Shown piece after piece: positions 1 through 10,453 of a stretch of 64,000 bases of DNA (positions within the stretch are counted from its first letter, which is position 1; the number at the start of each line of letters is the position of its first letter). Below the pieces are notes generated by a model. It had not been told where the DNA came from. It made no database searches and saw nothing but the letters and a program-made list of their open reading frames with translations. Source of the stretch: Providencia stuartii (GTDB taxonomy: Bacteria; Pseudomonadota; Gammaproteobacteria; Enterobacterales; Enterobacteriaceae); the NCBI RefSeq assembly GCF_029277985.1, contig NZ_CP119546.1, forward strand, positions 620,001 through 684,000, given 5' to 3'. The translations under genes were made by a program, and so were the position numbers.

Positions 1-323
1 TGGGTTTAGAACGTCGTGAGACAGTTCGGTCCCTATCTGCCGTGGGCGTTGGAAGATTGAAAGGGGCTGCTCCTAGTACGAGAGGACCGGAGTGGACGCA
101 CCACTGGTGTTCGGGTTGTCATGCCAATGGCACTGCCCGGTAGCTAAGTGCGGAAGAGATAACCGCTGAAAGCATCTAAGCGGGAAACTTGCCTTGAGAT
201 GAGTCTTCCCTGACTCTTTAAGGGTCCTAAAGGAACGTTTAAGACTAAGACGTTGATAGGCTGGGTGTGTAAGCGTAGCGATACGTTGAGCTAACCAGTA
301 CTAATGAACCGTGAGGCTTAACC
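1..323 (+). rRNA. rrl: 23S ribosomal RNA, 3' end (partial)
   Basis: The window opens inside a 23S rRNA gene. The sequence matches the conserved 3' end of enterobacterial 23S rRNA, including the sarcin-ricin loop region (AGTACGAGAGGACCGG near 76-91) and the terminal block ending in GAGGCTTAACC near 313-323. The 5' part of the gene is outside the window. The exact 3' end is placed by comparison with E. coli and could be off by one or two bases. Confidence 0.97.
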
Positions 324-442
324 TGACAACACCGAAGGTGTTTTAGAGAGAACGTTGTGAAGCGCACGCAGAGTGTGAGAAATTAGCTTGTTCAAGATTG
401 CTGTTCTGGTTGGTGGAAGCCAACGGGAACAAAAACCGAATT

Positions 443-562
443 TGTCTGGCGGTAATAGCGCGGTGGTCCCACCTGACCCCATGCCGAACTCAGCAGTGAA
501 ACGCCGTAGCGCCGATGGTAGTGTGGGGTCTCCCCATGTGAGAGTAGGGAACTGCCAGACAT
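443..562 (+). rRNA. rrf: 5S ribosomal RNA
   Basis: A 120-base sequence closely follows enterobacterial 5S rRNA from TGTCTGGCGG to CTGCCAGACAT. The two ends pair as the terminal helix, and the central block with GGTGGTCCCACCTGACCCCA is intact. It lies about 120 bases after the 23S gene in the same direction, as expected for the distal part of an rrn operon. No tRNA gene follows the 5S. Confidence 0.97.
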
Positions 563-574
563 TAAATTAGTGAG

Positions 575-600
575 AAAGCCACCCGATGGGTGGCTTTTTT
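575..600 (+). terminator. Rho-independent terminator of the rRNA operon
   Basis: GCCACCC (578-584) and GGGTGGC (588-594) form a perfect 7-bp stem with a GAT loop, followed by six T residues. It sits 15 bases after the 5S gene and is the expected end of the rRNA transcript. Confidence 0.93.
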
Positions 601-1763
601 GCGTTTGGGGATGTGATACCGTTTTATCATCCTTCTGCCTTACTGTCACCACCAAACATCAACCCCATCCACGGCGCTTCCTTGCCAATCCTGCACTAGC
701 GAACCGCATATTGATAGCCAATACATTAAGTAGAGATAAAGGGATGGCTCACTATTCGACTTATTTTCATGGTTGAGACCATTTTATAGGATGACTGGTG
801 TTTATTTTTATGAATCGCAATCGGTATCGAAATAACATCATGGTTTAGATTGCTTTATCATACTGAGTACTCGATATCCATCTCATCAACTTATAGGTAA
901 ATAACTCGCTAGCTTATAAGCTCTGGCCTCAGAGGCTGTTAGGGGAGAGTCAAATAGCGGTAGAGGTCATTGACGATCTTTAGCTCATTCTTGTTAAGGA
1001 TGGTTTTTTATTATTCTGACCATAATAGAAGGAGACGAATATTTATTGAGTAAAGCATGAATCAGTCGTTTAAACTGTTTTTTTCTGCATCTTTTATTAA
1101 AATACGACAACTAATAATATCAATAAAATCAACTCATAAAGTAAAAGTCATTCAGTTTATTGATCTTATGCCATTCCTGCTTGCTATATCGGTTAGCGAT
1201 AAACGAGTCACGCATCCTTTATGAGGGCTAGTTCGCATACGAGATATAGGTGTAGAGTTGCATGAGTGATGATTGGCCGCTTACATTTTACTGCTATTGA
1301 ATTGCTATTTATCATTCGCTACAGCATCGAGTCTCACTCCTTCCTGCCATCTTTCTATCCAGTCATTCGCTCATGCTAAATATTCCTTCGTCGTTTATAG
1401 GCATTAGCTTACGAGATTGTCAGGGGAGAAGTAGAGGCTATTCAACACAACTGCTCACTAATAATGTAAAACATTCTGTATTTGAGGCGTAATGAATATT
1501 GGCTAAGCTATGGCAAAAATGGAACGGGTCAACAATGGCGTAGAACGACTTGGTATTGTGATTCGGTGGGTTGTACAAGTGAGTTGGTAAGGGCTAACGG
1601 TAATACTGATATTATGAATGAGCCGTAGTGAAAAGGCGTAAACCACAGCTTACTCATCCTAGAATGAGATGTTAATTTCATGAGAAAACAGAATGACTCA
1701 TTATGAATTGATGACTTGTCAGTTATTATTGATTGAAATGGTATATCTGACGCTAGCGATGGA
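601..1763. other. Long intergenic region without a recognisable gene
   Basis: About 1.16 kb between the rRNA terminator and the end of idi shows no coding sequence that I can support. Stops are frequent in all frames and no product is recognisable. Two loosely similar stretches (near 911-965 and 1399-1441, both containing AGGGGAGA followed by TAGAGG) hint at degenerate repeats or decayed DNA, but this is weak. It may be a remnant of a gene lost beside the rRNA operon. Confidence 0.5.
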
Positions 1764-2279
1764 TTAACTAAATTTAAGCAATGGATATTGATTGATAATC
1801 AATTTAAACCATGGAGTGAAATGCTCTGGGTTAGTTTTTATCTCTTGTTGTAAGTCAGAAGGTAAGATCCAGCGGATCGCAGAAACTTCATTTGGGTTAG
1901 GTTTAACAATGCCGTCATATTGACCAACGAATAGGTGGTCATACTCATGTTCAATTAAATCGCCAGTGACTTGGGCATGGTAAATAAAATGTCCAACCGG
2001 AGAAATATCTGTGGTAAATCCAAGTTCTTCCATTAATCGACGTTTCGCTGCTGCCAGTGTTTCTTCTTTTGGATGAGGGTGACTACAACAACTATTTGCC
2101 CACTGTCCTGCTGAATGGTATTTATGAGCGGCACGTTGCTGAATGAGTAGTTCACCTTTAGCATTGAAAATAAAAACTGAAAATGCGCGGTGTAATTTAC
2201 CCAGTTGATGCGCTAATAACTTCGGCATACTGCCTATAGGGGTATCTTGCTCATCAACAAGAATGATATTTTCTTCCAT
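1764..2279 (-). CDS. idi: Isopentenyl-diphosphate delta-isomerase, type I
   Basis: This 171-residue protein interconverts isopentenyl and dimethylallyl diphosphate in cytosolic isoprenoid synthesis. It has the Nudix-related fold of type I Idi: the Cys/His metal and active-site stretch WANSCCSHPHP (about residues 60-70), the Nudix-like helix AAKRRLMEELGF (about 77-88), and the HEYDHLFVGQ segment with the catalytic Glu (about 110-119). The length is close to the E. coli enzyme (182). It stands alone on the minus strand, with narL about 180 bases to its right on the same strand. No dedicated regulatory site is obvious. Confidence 0.93.
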   Translation of the reverse strand: MEENIILVDEQDTPIGSMPKLLAHQLGKLHRAFSVFIFNAKGELLIQQRAAHKYHSAGQWANSCCSHPHPKEETLAAAKRRLMEELGFTTDISPVGHFIYHAQVTGDLIEHEYDHLFVGQYDGIVKPNPNEVSAIRWILPSDLQQEIKTNPEHFTPWFKLIINQYPLLKFS

Positions 2280-2463
2280 TAGTTAGTCTTAGATATTGAG
2301 TAAATTGTGGGACTGATGATCATATTATAGTTTAATGCGTATGGCTTGTAGATTTGAGCCTTTTAATTGATTGATAGAATCCTAGTCGCATAGTTGTTAT
2401 ATGCGTCTAGGAATTCCTGTGAAATTAAATATGCAGTGTTTGGTTGTTGTGTGTTGATACTCA

Positions 2464-3120
2464 CTATTTTTGCTGAAGTACCCATACCGCAGCCTCAACA
2501 CGTGATTTGAGATTTAATTTTTTGAGTAAATGTTTTACGTGAACTTTGACAGTACTTTCAGCAATATCGAGTTTACGTGCGATCATTTTGTTTGAGAGGC
2601 CTTGTGAAATAAGGTCTAGTATATTCGTTTCTCGGGGGGTTAACGACAGTAGATTATTTTCAGTTTGTGGACGATTATCTCTGAGGGATTCTGCTAATAC
2701 AGATGTTAATGCAGGGCTCACTACCATTTTACCACTCGCGGCTTCTTTAAGCGCCACGATTAACTCTTCGGGTTCCATATCTTTTAGCAGGTAGCCATCT
2801 GCACCGTGTTTTAAGGCACTTACGAGGTCTTCACCATAATTAGATACAGTAAAAAGAATAATTCTACCTGATAATTCGCGTTTTCTCAGCTCATCAAGGG
2901 TTTCAAATCCATTCATGCCTGGCATATTTAAGTCGAGAAGAATAAGGTCTGGATCTTGTTCTTCAGCGATTTTTATTCCTGTGGCTCCATCACCTGCCTC
3001 ACCAACTACACATAATGAGGGTTCTAGGCTAATTAATTGTTTGACGCCATTTCTTAACATCGGGTGGTCATCAATGAGTAAAATCGTTGATTTTTCGCTT
3101 GTTGTGTTTGTATTTTCCAT
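2464..3120 (-). CDS. narL: Nitrate/nitrite response regulator NarL
   Basis: A 218-residue response regulator with an N-terminal receiver domain (acidic pocket DD near residues 17-18; phosphoacceptor Asp in LLDLNMPG near residue 62) and a C-terminal LuxR/GerE helix-turn-helix ([18 protein letters not shown] near 164-181, [14 protein letters not shown] near 188-201). It is 22 bases downstream of narX, so the two are probably cotranscribed. In the family, phosphorylated NarL binds TACYYMT heptamers to activate nar genes and repress alternative respiratory genes. Two such heptamers lie upstream of narK in this window. Position next to narX and narK makes NarL rather than NarP the natural assignment. 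Confidence 0.95.
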   Translation of the reverse strand: MENTNTTSEKSTILLIDDHPMLRNGVKQLISLEPSLCVVGEAGDGATGIKIAEEQDPDLILLDLNMPGMNGFETLDELRKRELSGRIILFTVSNYGEDLVSALKHGADGYLLKDMEPEELIVALKEAASGKMVVSPALTSVLAESLRDNRPQTENNLLSLTPRETNILDLISQGLSNKMIARKLDIAESTVKVHVKHLLKKLNLKSRVEAAVWVLQQK

Positions 3121-3142
3121 GAATTGCGTTACTCCAAAATAA

Positions 3143-4897
3143 TTAAGCTACAGGTAAAGAGAATGTGACTTTAACGATTGTTCCACCTTGTGCTCTCGGA
3201 ATTATGTCACATTTACCATTAAGGCTAAGTGCCCTCTCTCTCATAATAATTAAACCGTAATGGTTTTGTTTATCGGGTGTAGGGCCTATTCCTTCACCAT
3301 TATCTTCGATTGAAATCGTGACAATTCCCGAATCTTGTTGAAGGGTGACTTGTGCCCAGTTTGCATGAGCGTGCTTAAGAATATTACTCAGTGCTTCTCG
3401 GATTATCTGTATAATATGAATAGATTGGTGTGGTGAAATACTCTTCGCTGGCAGGTGGTAATTTAATAAAACAGGGAAGCCCATTTTTTGGCTAAATTCA
3501 TTGATGGTATTTTCTAATGATGGGAGTAGCCCAGGTTCAGTGAGCTTTAATCGGAATGTCGTTAATAATTCTCTAAGCTGGCTGTATGCGGTATTAATTT
3601 CATTTCGCATTTCACTCAGCAATTGTTGATGTTTTTCAGGTAGCGACTCTGGCTGCATTTGTAGATAGCTAATTTGCATTTTTAGACAAGAAAGTGATTG
3701 CGCTATCGAATCATGTAGTTCTCTTGCAATAGCAGAGCGTTCATCCATTATTAATAGCTGCTGCTGTTGTTCAATTTGATGTTCCATCGCTAGCATGCCT
3801 GATATTTGTTTTACGAGCATGAGAACTAAATTATTCTGTTCGTCAGAAAGCGCCTCATTTGCTTCAATTTCGGCCACGATGACACCATAGCGGTGAATAT
3901 TATCAGAGAGCTCCCATGATAACGTCTTAGGATGATAGAGGTTATCTTTTGGATTAGACAATGTATCTTCAGAGTGAGCGCTGTTTGATGAGCTGCAAAT
4001 TTCATGAAAATAGGTTTCATTGCTATCTTCATAGAGCCTTAAACTCAAATTTTTTAATATTGTGATATCTTTAAGTTCACTGAGTACTCTGCCTAGTCGA
4101 ATGTCGAGAGGTTCTGCGGAATGAAGTATTTGGTTTGATTGGTAAAGGTAAGACAGTACTTGGTTTTTATTACGTAAGTCTGCTGTTTTTTCGGTAACTC
4201 TCTGTTCAAGTTGATGATAGCTTTGTGCTAATTCATCTGACATTTGGTTTAATGTCAGCCCTAATGCATTCAATTCATCTTGTTTATTGTTATTTGGATA
4301 GCGTTGGCTAAAATCTTTTTGTCCAATCGCATTCGCCATTGTGAGTAGCTTCATCCATGGATAATAAATTTTGCGTCTCAAGTGCCAAATAGTGGCCATT
4401 AATAATAAAAAGACTAAGCCAATAAAGATCATTTGTGTCATCGCCACATAAGCGATTTTTCTTTCTGTTTTTTCATCGATATTATGAACAAGCTCATCAA
4501 GCATATTAACAAAGGCAATGACCTCATATCGAGCATCATTGGGAGTGAGCGCTTTATTTAGGGCGGGACGCAAAGTGTGTAGCCAAAAGTCATATAATTC
4601 TGAAAACTGAGTGGTTAAATCTTCAGATTTGATGACTTGTGTTAATTCTGGGCTAGATAAATCATTTTCTAGAGCGTTAAGGTATTCTTCAGAGTGATTA
4701 TTTAAGGGAATTAAAGAGAGTAAGCGGTAACTTTGCATGCGAAGCGAACCTGATTTATTAATCGCATGCGCATTGCCTTGTACACTAATAATCATACGAT
4801 TTGAAATCGTCATGCCAATAATACCCAGCACGGCAATAAGTAGCATCAGCCCAATAACTTGGTTGATGATCGAAAATCGACGATGAAATGCCGGCAT
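3143..4897 (-). CDS. narX: Nitrate/nitrite sensor histidine kinase NarX
   Basis: This inner-membrane sensor kinase of 584 residues has two transmembrane segments enclosing a periplasmic domain. It carries the nitrate-sensing P-box just after the first segment ([15 protein letters not shown], about residues 37-51), then a HAMP linker, a central coiled region, a HisKA_3 box with the phosphorylated His in [11 protein letters not shown], and an HATPase domain with DNGEGIG. The start at 4897 is preferred over the longer frame from 4912 because GGAAG lies a few bases before this ATG. It senses periplasmic nitrate and nitrite and phosphorylates NarL, encoded directly downstream. It is divergent from narK. 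Confidence 0.95.
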   Translation of the reverse strand: MPAFHRRFSIINQVIGLMLLIAVLGIIGMTISNRMIISVQGNAHAINKSGSLRMQSYRLLSLIPLNNHSEEYLNALENDLSSPELTQVIKSEDLTTQFSELYDFWLHTLRPALNKALTPNDARYEVIAFVNMLDELVHNIDEKTERKIAYVAMTQMIFIGLVFLLLMATIWHLRRKIYYPWMKLLTMANAIGQKDFSQRYPNNNKQDELNALGLTLNQMSDELAQSYHQLEQRVTEKTADLRNKNQVLSYLYQSNQILHSAEPLDIRLGRVLSELKDITILKNLSLRLYEDSNETYFHEICSSSNSAHSEDTLSNPKDNLYHPKTLSWELSDNIHRYGVIVAEIEANEALSDEQNNLVLMLVKQISGMLAMEHQIEQQQQLLIMDERSAIARELHDSIAQSLSCLKMQISYLQMQPESLPEKHQQLLSEMRNEINTAYSQLRELLTTFRLKLTEPGLLPSLENTINEFSQKMGFPVLLNYHLPAKSISPHQSIHIIQIIREALSNILKHAHANWAQVTLQQDSGIVTISIEDNGEGIGPTPDKQNHYGLIIMRERALSLNGKCDIIPRAQGGTIVKVTFSLPVA

Positions 4898-5090
4898 ATT
4901 CACTTCCTTCAAAATAACCTCGCAATCTACTTTTCATAATGATTATATTGTTCAGAGATTGCGTCAATTTACATATACCACTTCAGGGTTAACTCTAAAT
5001 TTCCTTTCTATAGAATAACGCAAATATCTGGATAAAAGTAATTTATATAAATCTATTTTTATCTTTAATATTGATAGAGTTAACTAAATA

Positions 5091-5106
5091 TACCTCTAAT
5101 ACCTCT
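5091..5106 (+). promoter_or_regulatory. Pair of NarL heptamers upstream of narK
   Basis: TACCTCT occurs twice (5091-5097 and 5100-5106) as a direct repeat separated by two bases. Both copies match the NarL consensus TACYYMT. They lie about 60 bases upstream of the FNR box, an arrangement typical of nitrate-activated narK-type promoters. Binding is inferred from the match. Confidence 0.7.
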
Positions 5107-5152
5107 CTAGGGGGGTGTTTATATAGTGTGCAAAATTTAACTTGAGTGTCTC

Positions 5153-5166
5153 TTGATTTAGATCAG
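5153..5166 (+). promoter_or_regulatory. FNR binding site upstream of narK
   Basis: TTGATTTAGATCAG matches the FNR consensus TTGAT-N4-ATCAA at nine of ten conserved bases. Its centre is about 67 bases before the narK start codon, which would allow a class II position (-41.5) for a transcript starting near 5201. It predicts anaerobic induction of narK and probably of narGHJI behind it. Confidence 0.85.
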
Positions 5167-5226
5167 TCTGATGGATGCTAAATGGACACAAACTGACCTC
5201 AGAAATGCGATTTATTGGGGTGAGTT

Positions 5227-6624
5227 ATGTCTCAACAAGAAAATGTTAATACACAGACAAAACAGTCAGGTGCAATTATTCAGGATTGGCATCCTGAAGA
5301 TACTCAGTTTTGGCAGAAAACAGGACAGCGAATTGCCAATCGAAATTTATGGATTTCGATTCCTTGTTTATTACTCGCTTTTTGCGTATGGATGTTATTT
5401 AGTGCAGTTGCCGTTAATCTAAATAAAGTCGGTTTTAATTTCACTACAGACCAATTATTTTTATTAACAGCGCTTCCTTCCGTTTCCGGTGCTCTTTTAC
5501 GTGTGCCTTATTCATTTGTAATACCTATTTTTGGTGGTCGTCGTTGGACTGCAATCAGTACTATTTTTCTTGTTATTCCTTGTATTTGGTTAGGATTTGC
5601 GGTTCAAAATCCGGCTACACCTTATAGCGTTTTCGTCATTATTTCACTGCTATGTGGTTTTGCTGGGGCAAATTTTGCTTCTAGCATGGCAAATATTAGC
5701 TTTTTCTTTCCTAAAGCCCGCCAAGGTGGCGCTCTTGGACTTAATGGTGGCCTCGGTAATTTAGGGGTTAGTGTCATGCAGCTAGTGGCTCCTTTTATTG
5801 TTGGGATCGGCGTGTTCTCCTTTATGGGGGGAACAGGTACACCACAGGCAGATGGCTCGGTATTATGGTTAGAAAATGCAGCATGGATCTGGGTGCCTTT
5901 TCTGCTGTTTTTCACCGTCATGGCTTGGTTTGGCATGAACGACTTAGCCGCGAACCGCGCATCGTTAAAGGCTCAGCTTCCTGTATTAAAACGTTGCCAT
6001 CTCTGGATACTCAGTTTTCTCTATCTCGCAACCTTTGGTTCTTTTATCGGTTTTTCAGCCGGTTTTGCGATGCTTTCTAAGACGCAATTCCCTGATGTCG
6101 TCATCTTACAATTTGCTTTCTTTGGCCCTTTACTTGGTGCGCTTGCTCGTCCAGCGGGGGGCATGTTGTCCGATCGTTTCGGTGGCGTAAAAGTCACTAT
6201 TATCAACTTTATTATAATGGCGATTTTTTCGGGATTGCTGTTTTTCACCTTGCCTGAACAAGGCCAAGGTGGGTCGTTTATCGCATTTTATGCTGTGTTT
6301 ATGGTGCTGTTTTTGACGGCAGGGTTGGGTAGCGGTTCGACTTTTCAAATGATCGCGGTTGTGTTTCGTAAATTAACCATTGACCGCGCATACGCGCTAG
6401 GAGCAACAGAAGAAGAGGCTCAAAAACAAGCCGTGACAGAAAGTGCTGCTGCATTAGGTTTCATTTCAGCCATTGGCGCGATTGGTGGCTTTTTTATTCC
6501 TAAGGCTTTTGGGACTTCTTTAACACTGACGGGTTCACCTGCCGGTGCGATGAAAGTTTTCTTCGTGTTTTATGTCTCCTGTGTGTTCATCACATGGTTA
6601 GTTTATGGACGTAAACACAAATAA
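5227..6624 (+). CDS. narK: Nitrate/nitrite transporter NarK
   Basis: A 465-residue major facilitator superfamily protein with about 12 transmembrane segments, close to E. coli NarK (463). It contains glycine-rich family motifs such as GLNGGLGNLGVSVMQLVAP (about residues 172-190) and GLGSGSTFQM (about 364-373). The family moves nitrate into the cytoplasm and exports nitrite, feeding NarG and removing its product. A strong ribosome site (GGGGTGAGTT) precedes the ATG. It is followed after 67 bases by narG on the same strand, and the upstream FNR box and NarL heptamers should control it. Confidence 0.95.
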   Translation: MSQQENVNTQTKQSGAIIQDWHPEDTQFWQKTGQRIANRNLWISIPCLLLAFCVWMLFSAVAVNLNKVGFNFTTDQLFLLTALPSVSGALLRVPYSFVIPIFGGRRWTAISTIFLVIPCIWLGFAVQNPATPYSVFVIISLLCGFAGANFASSMANISFFFPKARQGGALGLNGGLGNLGVSVMQLVAPFIVGIGVFSFMGGTGTPQADGSVLWLENAAWIWVPFLLFFTVMAWFGMNDLAANRASLKAQLPVLKRCHLWILSFLYLATFGSFIGFSAGFAMLSKTQFPDVVILQFAFFGPLLGALARPAGGMLSDRFGGVKVTIINFIIMAIFSGLLFFTLPEQGQGGSFIAFYAVFMVLFLTAGLGSGSTFQMIAVVFRKLTIDRAYALGATEEEAQKQAVTESAAALGFISAIGAIGGFFIPKAFGTSLTLTGSPAGAMKVFFVFYVSCVFITWLVYGRKHK

Positions 6625-6691
6625 TAACAATCAATAAAGACGATTTTAGCAATGTACGGCGCCTGCCGGCGTCTCTTTGGAGGCAATCCGA

Positions 6692-9600
6692 ATGAGCAAA
6701 TTTTTAGACCGATTTCGTTATTTTAAGCAACTTGGCGAAACATTTTCAGGTGATCATGGACAAGAGCTGAATGTTAACCGCGATTGGGAAAATGGTTACC
6801 GTAGCCGTTGGCAGCACGATAAAGTCGTGCGTTCCACGCATGGTGTTAACTGTACAGGGTCATGCAGTTGGAAGATATATGTTAAAAATGGCTTGGTAAC
6901 ATGGGAAACTCAACAGACAGATTACCCGCGTACACGACCTGATTTGCCTGATCATGAGCCAAGAGGGTGCCCTCGTGGGGCAAGTTACTCATGGTATCTG
7001 TATAGTGCTAATCGTGTGAAATACCCGATGGTGCGCAAACGTCTATTAAAGTTATGGCGTGAAGCGAAAGCGGAACATCAGGATCCAGTCGCGGCTTGGT
7101 CTTCTATTATTAATGATCCGCAAAAAGCTAAAAGCTATAAGCAAGCGCGCGGACGTGGTGGTTTTGTTCGTTCAAGCTGGCAAGAGGTGAATGAACTGAT
7201 TGCCGCCGCTAATGTAACCACGATTAAGGAGTTTGGCCCCGACCGTATTATTGGTTTTTCACCTATACCAGCGATGTCGATGGTTTCTTATGCATCAGGG
7301 GCGAGGTATTTATCGTTAATTGGTGGTGCTTGCCTGAGTTTTTATGACTGGTATTGTGATTTACCTCCAGCGTCTCCGATGACTTGGGGTGAACAGACCG
7401 ATGTTCCAGAGTCAGCAGATTGGTATAACTCCTCTTACATCATTGCATGGGGTTCTAACGTACCTCAAACACGGACACCAGACGCCCATTTCTTTGCTGA
7501 AGTGCGCTATAAGGGCACAAAAACTGTCGCCGTTACCCCAGACTATGCTGAGATCGCTAAATTATGTGACCACTGGTTGAACCCTAAACAGGGTACTGAC
7601 AGTGCAATGGCGATGGCGATGGGCCATGTCATCCTGAAAGAATTCCATGTGGACCGTCAAGCTGAATACTTCCGTGAATATGTCCGAACTTACACCGATA
7701 TGCCAATGTTAGTGATGTTGGATGAGCGTGAAGATGGGAGCTATGCTGGTGGTAGAATGTTGCGTGCAGCGGATTTAGTGGGGTCTTTAGGCGAAGAAAA
7801 AAACGCTGAGTGGAAAACGATCGCGATTGATGAAGCAACAGGAAAACTGTGCGTACCACAAGGTTCGATGGGCTTTCGTTGGGATGAAAGTCGCAAATGG
7901 AATCTTGAACCTCGTAATGCGAAGGATGGGGCTGAGTTTAAAATGCAACTGAGCCTTTCTGAGACCTATGACGAGATAGTTGAGGTTGGTTTTCCGTACT
8001 TTGGTGGCTTAGAAAGCGAATATTTTCAACATGTTGAACTGAAAGACATCCTGCTGCATAAATTGCCTGCCAAACGTATTCAACTTGCGGATGGTAAAGA
8101 AGTATTGGTCACCAGCGTTTATGATTTACTGCTTGCTAACTATGGTATTGACCGTGGCTTTGGTGATGAAAATTGTGCAGTCGATTACGATGATATGAAA
8201 GCATATTCACCTGCTTGGGCGGAGAAGGTGACAGGCGTGAGTCGCCAAAATATCATCCGTATAGCGCGTGAATTTGCAGAAACAGCCGAAAAAACCCATG
8301 GCCGTTCAATGGTGATTGTTGGAGCGGGTATCAATCACTGGTATCACATGGATATGACCTATCGAGCGATTATCAACATGTTGGTATTTTGTGGTTGTAT
8401 TGGGCAAAGCGGCGGTGGTTGGTCTCATTATGTCGGCCAAGAAAAATTACGCCCACAAACAGGTTGGTTACCTCTTGCCTTTGGTTTAGATTGGCAGCGC
8501 CCACCTCGCCATATGAATAGTACCTCATTTTTCTACAATCACTCTAGCCAATGGCGTTATGAAACGGTTAGTACCGAAGAGCTATTATCACCACTCGCGG
8601 ATAAAAAAGCGTTTAGTGGCAGCCTGATTGATTTGAATGTGCGTGCGGAGCGTATGGGATGGTTACCCTCTGCCCCACAATTAGGTATTAACCCGATCAC
8701 TATCGCGAAAAAAGCTGAACAAGAGGGATTGTCGGCGGTGGATTATACCGTGAAGCAGCTTAAAGCAGGGAACATTCGTTTTGCTGCCGAGCAGCCTGAT
8801 AATCCACAAAACTTCCCGCGTAACTTATTTATTTGGCGCTCTAATCTTTTAGGCTCTGCCGGTAAAGGGCATGAATATTTATTGAAATATTTATTAGGTA
8901 CTGAAAATGGTATTCAAGGGCTTGATTTAGGGCAGCAAGGTGGCGTGAAGCCAGAAGAAGTTGAATGGGTTGATCAAGCAGCGGAAGGGAAAGTCGACTT
9001 AGTGGTCACGCTAGATTTTAGAATGTCTAGTACCTGTTTATTCTCGGATGTCGTGTTACCAACAGCTACGTGGTATGAAAAAGATGATATGAATACCTCG
9101 GATATGCATCCTTTTATTCATCCATTATCCGCAGCAGTTGATCCCGCTTGGGAATCTAAGAGTGACTGGGAGATCTATAAAGGGATTGCTAAAGCATTCT
9201 CTGAGGTGTGTGTTGGTCATTTAGGCAAAGAAACCGATATTGTGACATTGCCTATTCAACACGATAGCGCCGCTGAAATGGGACAACCTTTTGATGTGCG
9301 TGACTGGAAAAAAGGTCAATGTGAGTTGATCCCAGGAAAAACCGCGCCGCATCTTATGATGGTCGAACGTGATTATCCATCTATTTATGCACGTTACACA
9401 TCATTAGGCCCCCTAATGGATAAACTGGGTAATGGTGGTAAAGGGATCAATTGGAATACACAAGATGAAGTCGATTTCCTGAAAAAACTGAATAAAACTC
9501 AACCAAGCGGGGCTAATCAAGGGCGGCCGAAGATCGACACGGCAATTGATGCCGCTGAAGTGATCCTAACTTTAGCACCAGAAACGAATGGTCAGGTTGC

Positions 9601-10453
9601 CGTTAAAGCATGGGATGCGTTAGGAAAAGTGACTGGACGTGACCATACTCACTTAGCCCGCTATAAAGAAGATGAAAAAATCCGTTTCCGCGATATTGTC
9701 GCACAGCCACGTAAGATCATTTCTAGTCCAACATGGTCTGGTTTGGAAGATGAGCATGTGTCTTACAATGCGTGTTATACCAACGTTCACGAAATGATCC
9801 CTTGGCGTACTTTAAGTGGCCGTCAGCAATTGTATCAAGACCATGAATGGATGAGAGCCTTTGGTGAAAGTCTTGTGGTCTATCGTCCACCGATTGATAC
9901 GCGAGCAGCTCAACCTCTAATGGGAAAAAAACCGAATGGTTTCCCAGAAAAAGCGCTGAACTTTTTAACACCGCACCAAAAATGGGGGATCCATTCAACT
10001 TATAGCGATAATTTGTTGATGTTAACGCTGGGTCGAGGTGGACCTATTGTGTGGCTAAGTGAGGAAGATGCTCGTCAATTAGGGATTAAAGACAATGATT
10101 GGGTTGAAGCTTTCAACAGTAATGGTGCGTTAACCGCTAAAGCTGTTGTCAGTCAGCGTATTCCTGATGGCATGATCATGATGTACCACGCTCAAGAGAG
10201 ACTGATCAATCTACCTGGATCAGAAATCACTGCGCAACGCGGGGGGATCCATAATTCTGTAACCCGTGTCTGCCCTAAACCGACTCATATGATTGGTGGG
10301 TATGGGCATCTGGCCTATAGCTTTAATTATTACGGTACTGTGGGTTCTAACCGTGATGAGTTCGTGGTAGTGCGCAAAATGAAGCAGGTTGACTGGCTTG
10401 ATGGTGAGCAAGATGGCTATCAGCAGACACTGAGCGGAAAGGAGAAAGCATAA
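6692..10453 (+). CDS. narG: Respiratory nitrate reductase A, alpha subunit (molybdenum catalytic subunit)
   Basis: NarG (1253 residues; E. coli 1247) is the cytoplasmic catalytic subunit that reduces nitrate to nitrite at a bis-MGD molybdenum centre. The N-terminal FS0 [4Fe-4S] ligands are visible as a His-x3-Cys-x3-Cys stretch (HGVNCTGSC, about residue 50) with a later Cys in RGCPRG. The conserved QTDVPESADWYNSS segment contains the expected Asp ligand to molybdenum. The start at 6692 is chosen because GGAGG is eight bases upstream; an in-frame ATG near 6677 lacks such a site. The narG stop overlaps the narH start by one base. Confidence 0.97.
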   Translation: MSKFLDRFRYFKQLGETFSGDHGQELNVNRDWENGYRSRWQHDKVVRSTHGVNCTGSCSWKIYVKNGLVTWETQQTDYPRTRPDLPDHEPRGCPRGASYSWYLYSANRVKYPMVRKRLLKLWREAKAEHQDPVAAWSSIINDPQKAKSYKQARGRGGFVRSSWQEVNELIAAANVTTIKEFGPDRIIGFSPIPAMSMVSYASGARYLSLIGGACLSFYDWYCDLPPASPMTWGEQTDVPESADWYNSSYIIAWGSNVPQTRTPDAHFFAEVRYKGTKTVAVTPDYAEIAKLCDHWLNPKQGTDSAMAMAMGHVILKEFHVDRQAEYFREYVRTYTDMPMLVMLDEREDGSYAGGRMLRAADLVGSLGEEKNAEWKTIAIDEATGKLCVPQGSMGFRWDESRKWNLEPRNAKDGAEFKMQLSLSETYDEIVEVGFPYFGGLESEYFQHVELKDILLHKLPAKRIQLADGKEVLVTSVYDLLLANYGIDRGFGDENCAVDYDDMKAYSPAWAEKVTGVSRQNIIRIAREFAETAEKTHGRSMVIVGAGINHWYHMDMTYRAIINMLVFCGCIGQSGGGWSHYVGQEKLRPQTGWLPLAFGLDWQRPPRHMNSTSFFYNHSSQWRYETVSTEELLSPLADKKAFSGSLIDLNVRAERMGWLPSAPQLGINPITIAKKAEQEGLSAVDYTVKQLKAGNIRFAAEQPDNPQNFPRNLFIWRSNLLGSAGKGHEYLLKYLLGTENGIQGLDLGQQGGVKPEEVEWVDQAAEGKVDLVVTLDFRMSSTCLFSDVVLPTATWYEKDDMNTSDMHPFIHPLSAAVDPAWESKSDWEIYKGIAKAFSEVCVGHLGKETDIVTLPIQHDSAAEMGQPFDVRDWKKGQCELIPGKTAPHLMMVERDYPSIYARYTSLGPLMDKLGNGGKGINWNTQDEVDFLKKLNKTQPSGANQGRPKIDTAIDAAEVILTLAPETNGQVAVKAWDALGKVTGRDHTHLARYKEDEKIRFRDIVAQPRKIISSPTWSGLEDEHVSYNACYTNVHEMIPWRTLSGRQQLYQDHEWMRAFGESLVVYRPPIDTRAAQPLMGKKPNGFPEKALNFLTPHQKWGIHSTYSDNLLMLTLGRGGPIVWLSEEDARQLGIKDNDWVEAFNSNGALTAKAVVSQRIPDGMIMMYHAQERLINLPGSEITAQRGGIHNSVTRVCPKPTHMIGGYGHLAYSFNYYGTVGSNRDEFVVVRKMKQVDWLDGEQDGYQQTLSGKEKA

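Noticed and set aside
392..655. Open frames over the 5S rRNA gene on both strands
   Set aside because: They coincide with 5S rRNA and its terminator and are chance frames.
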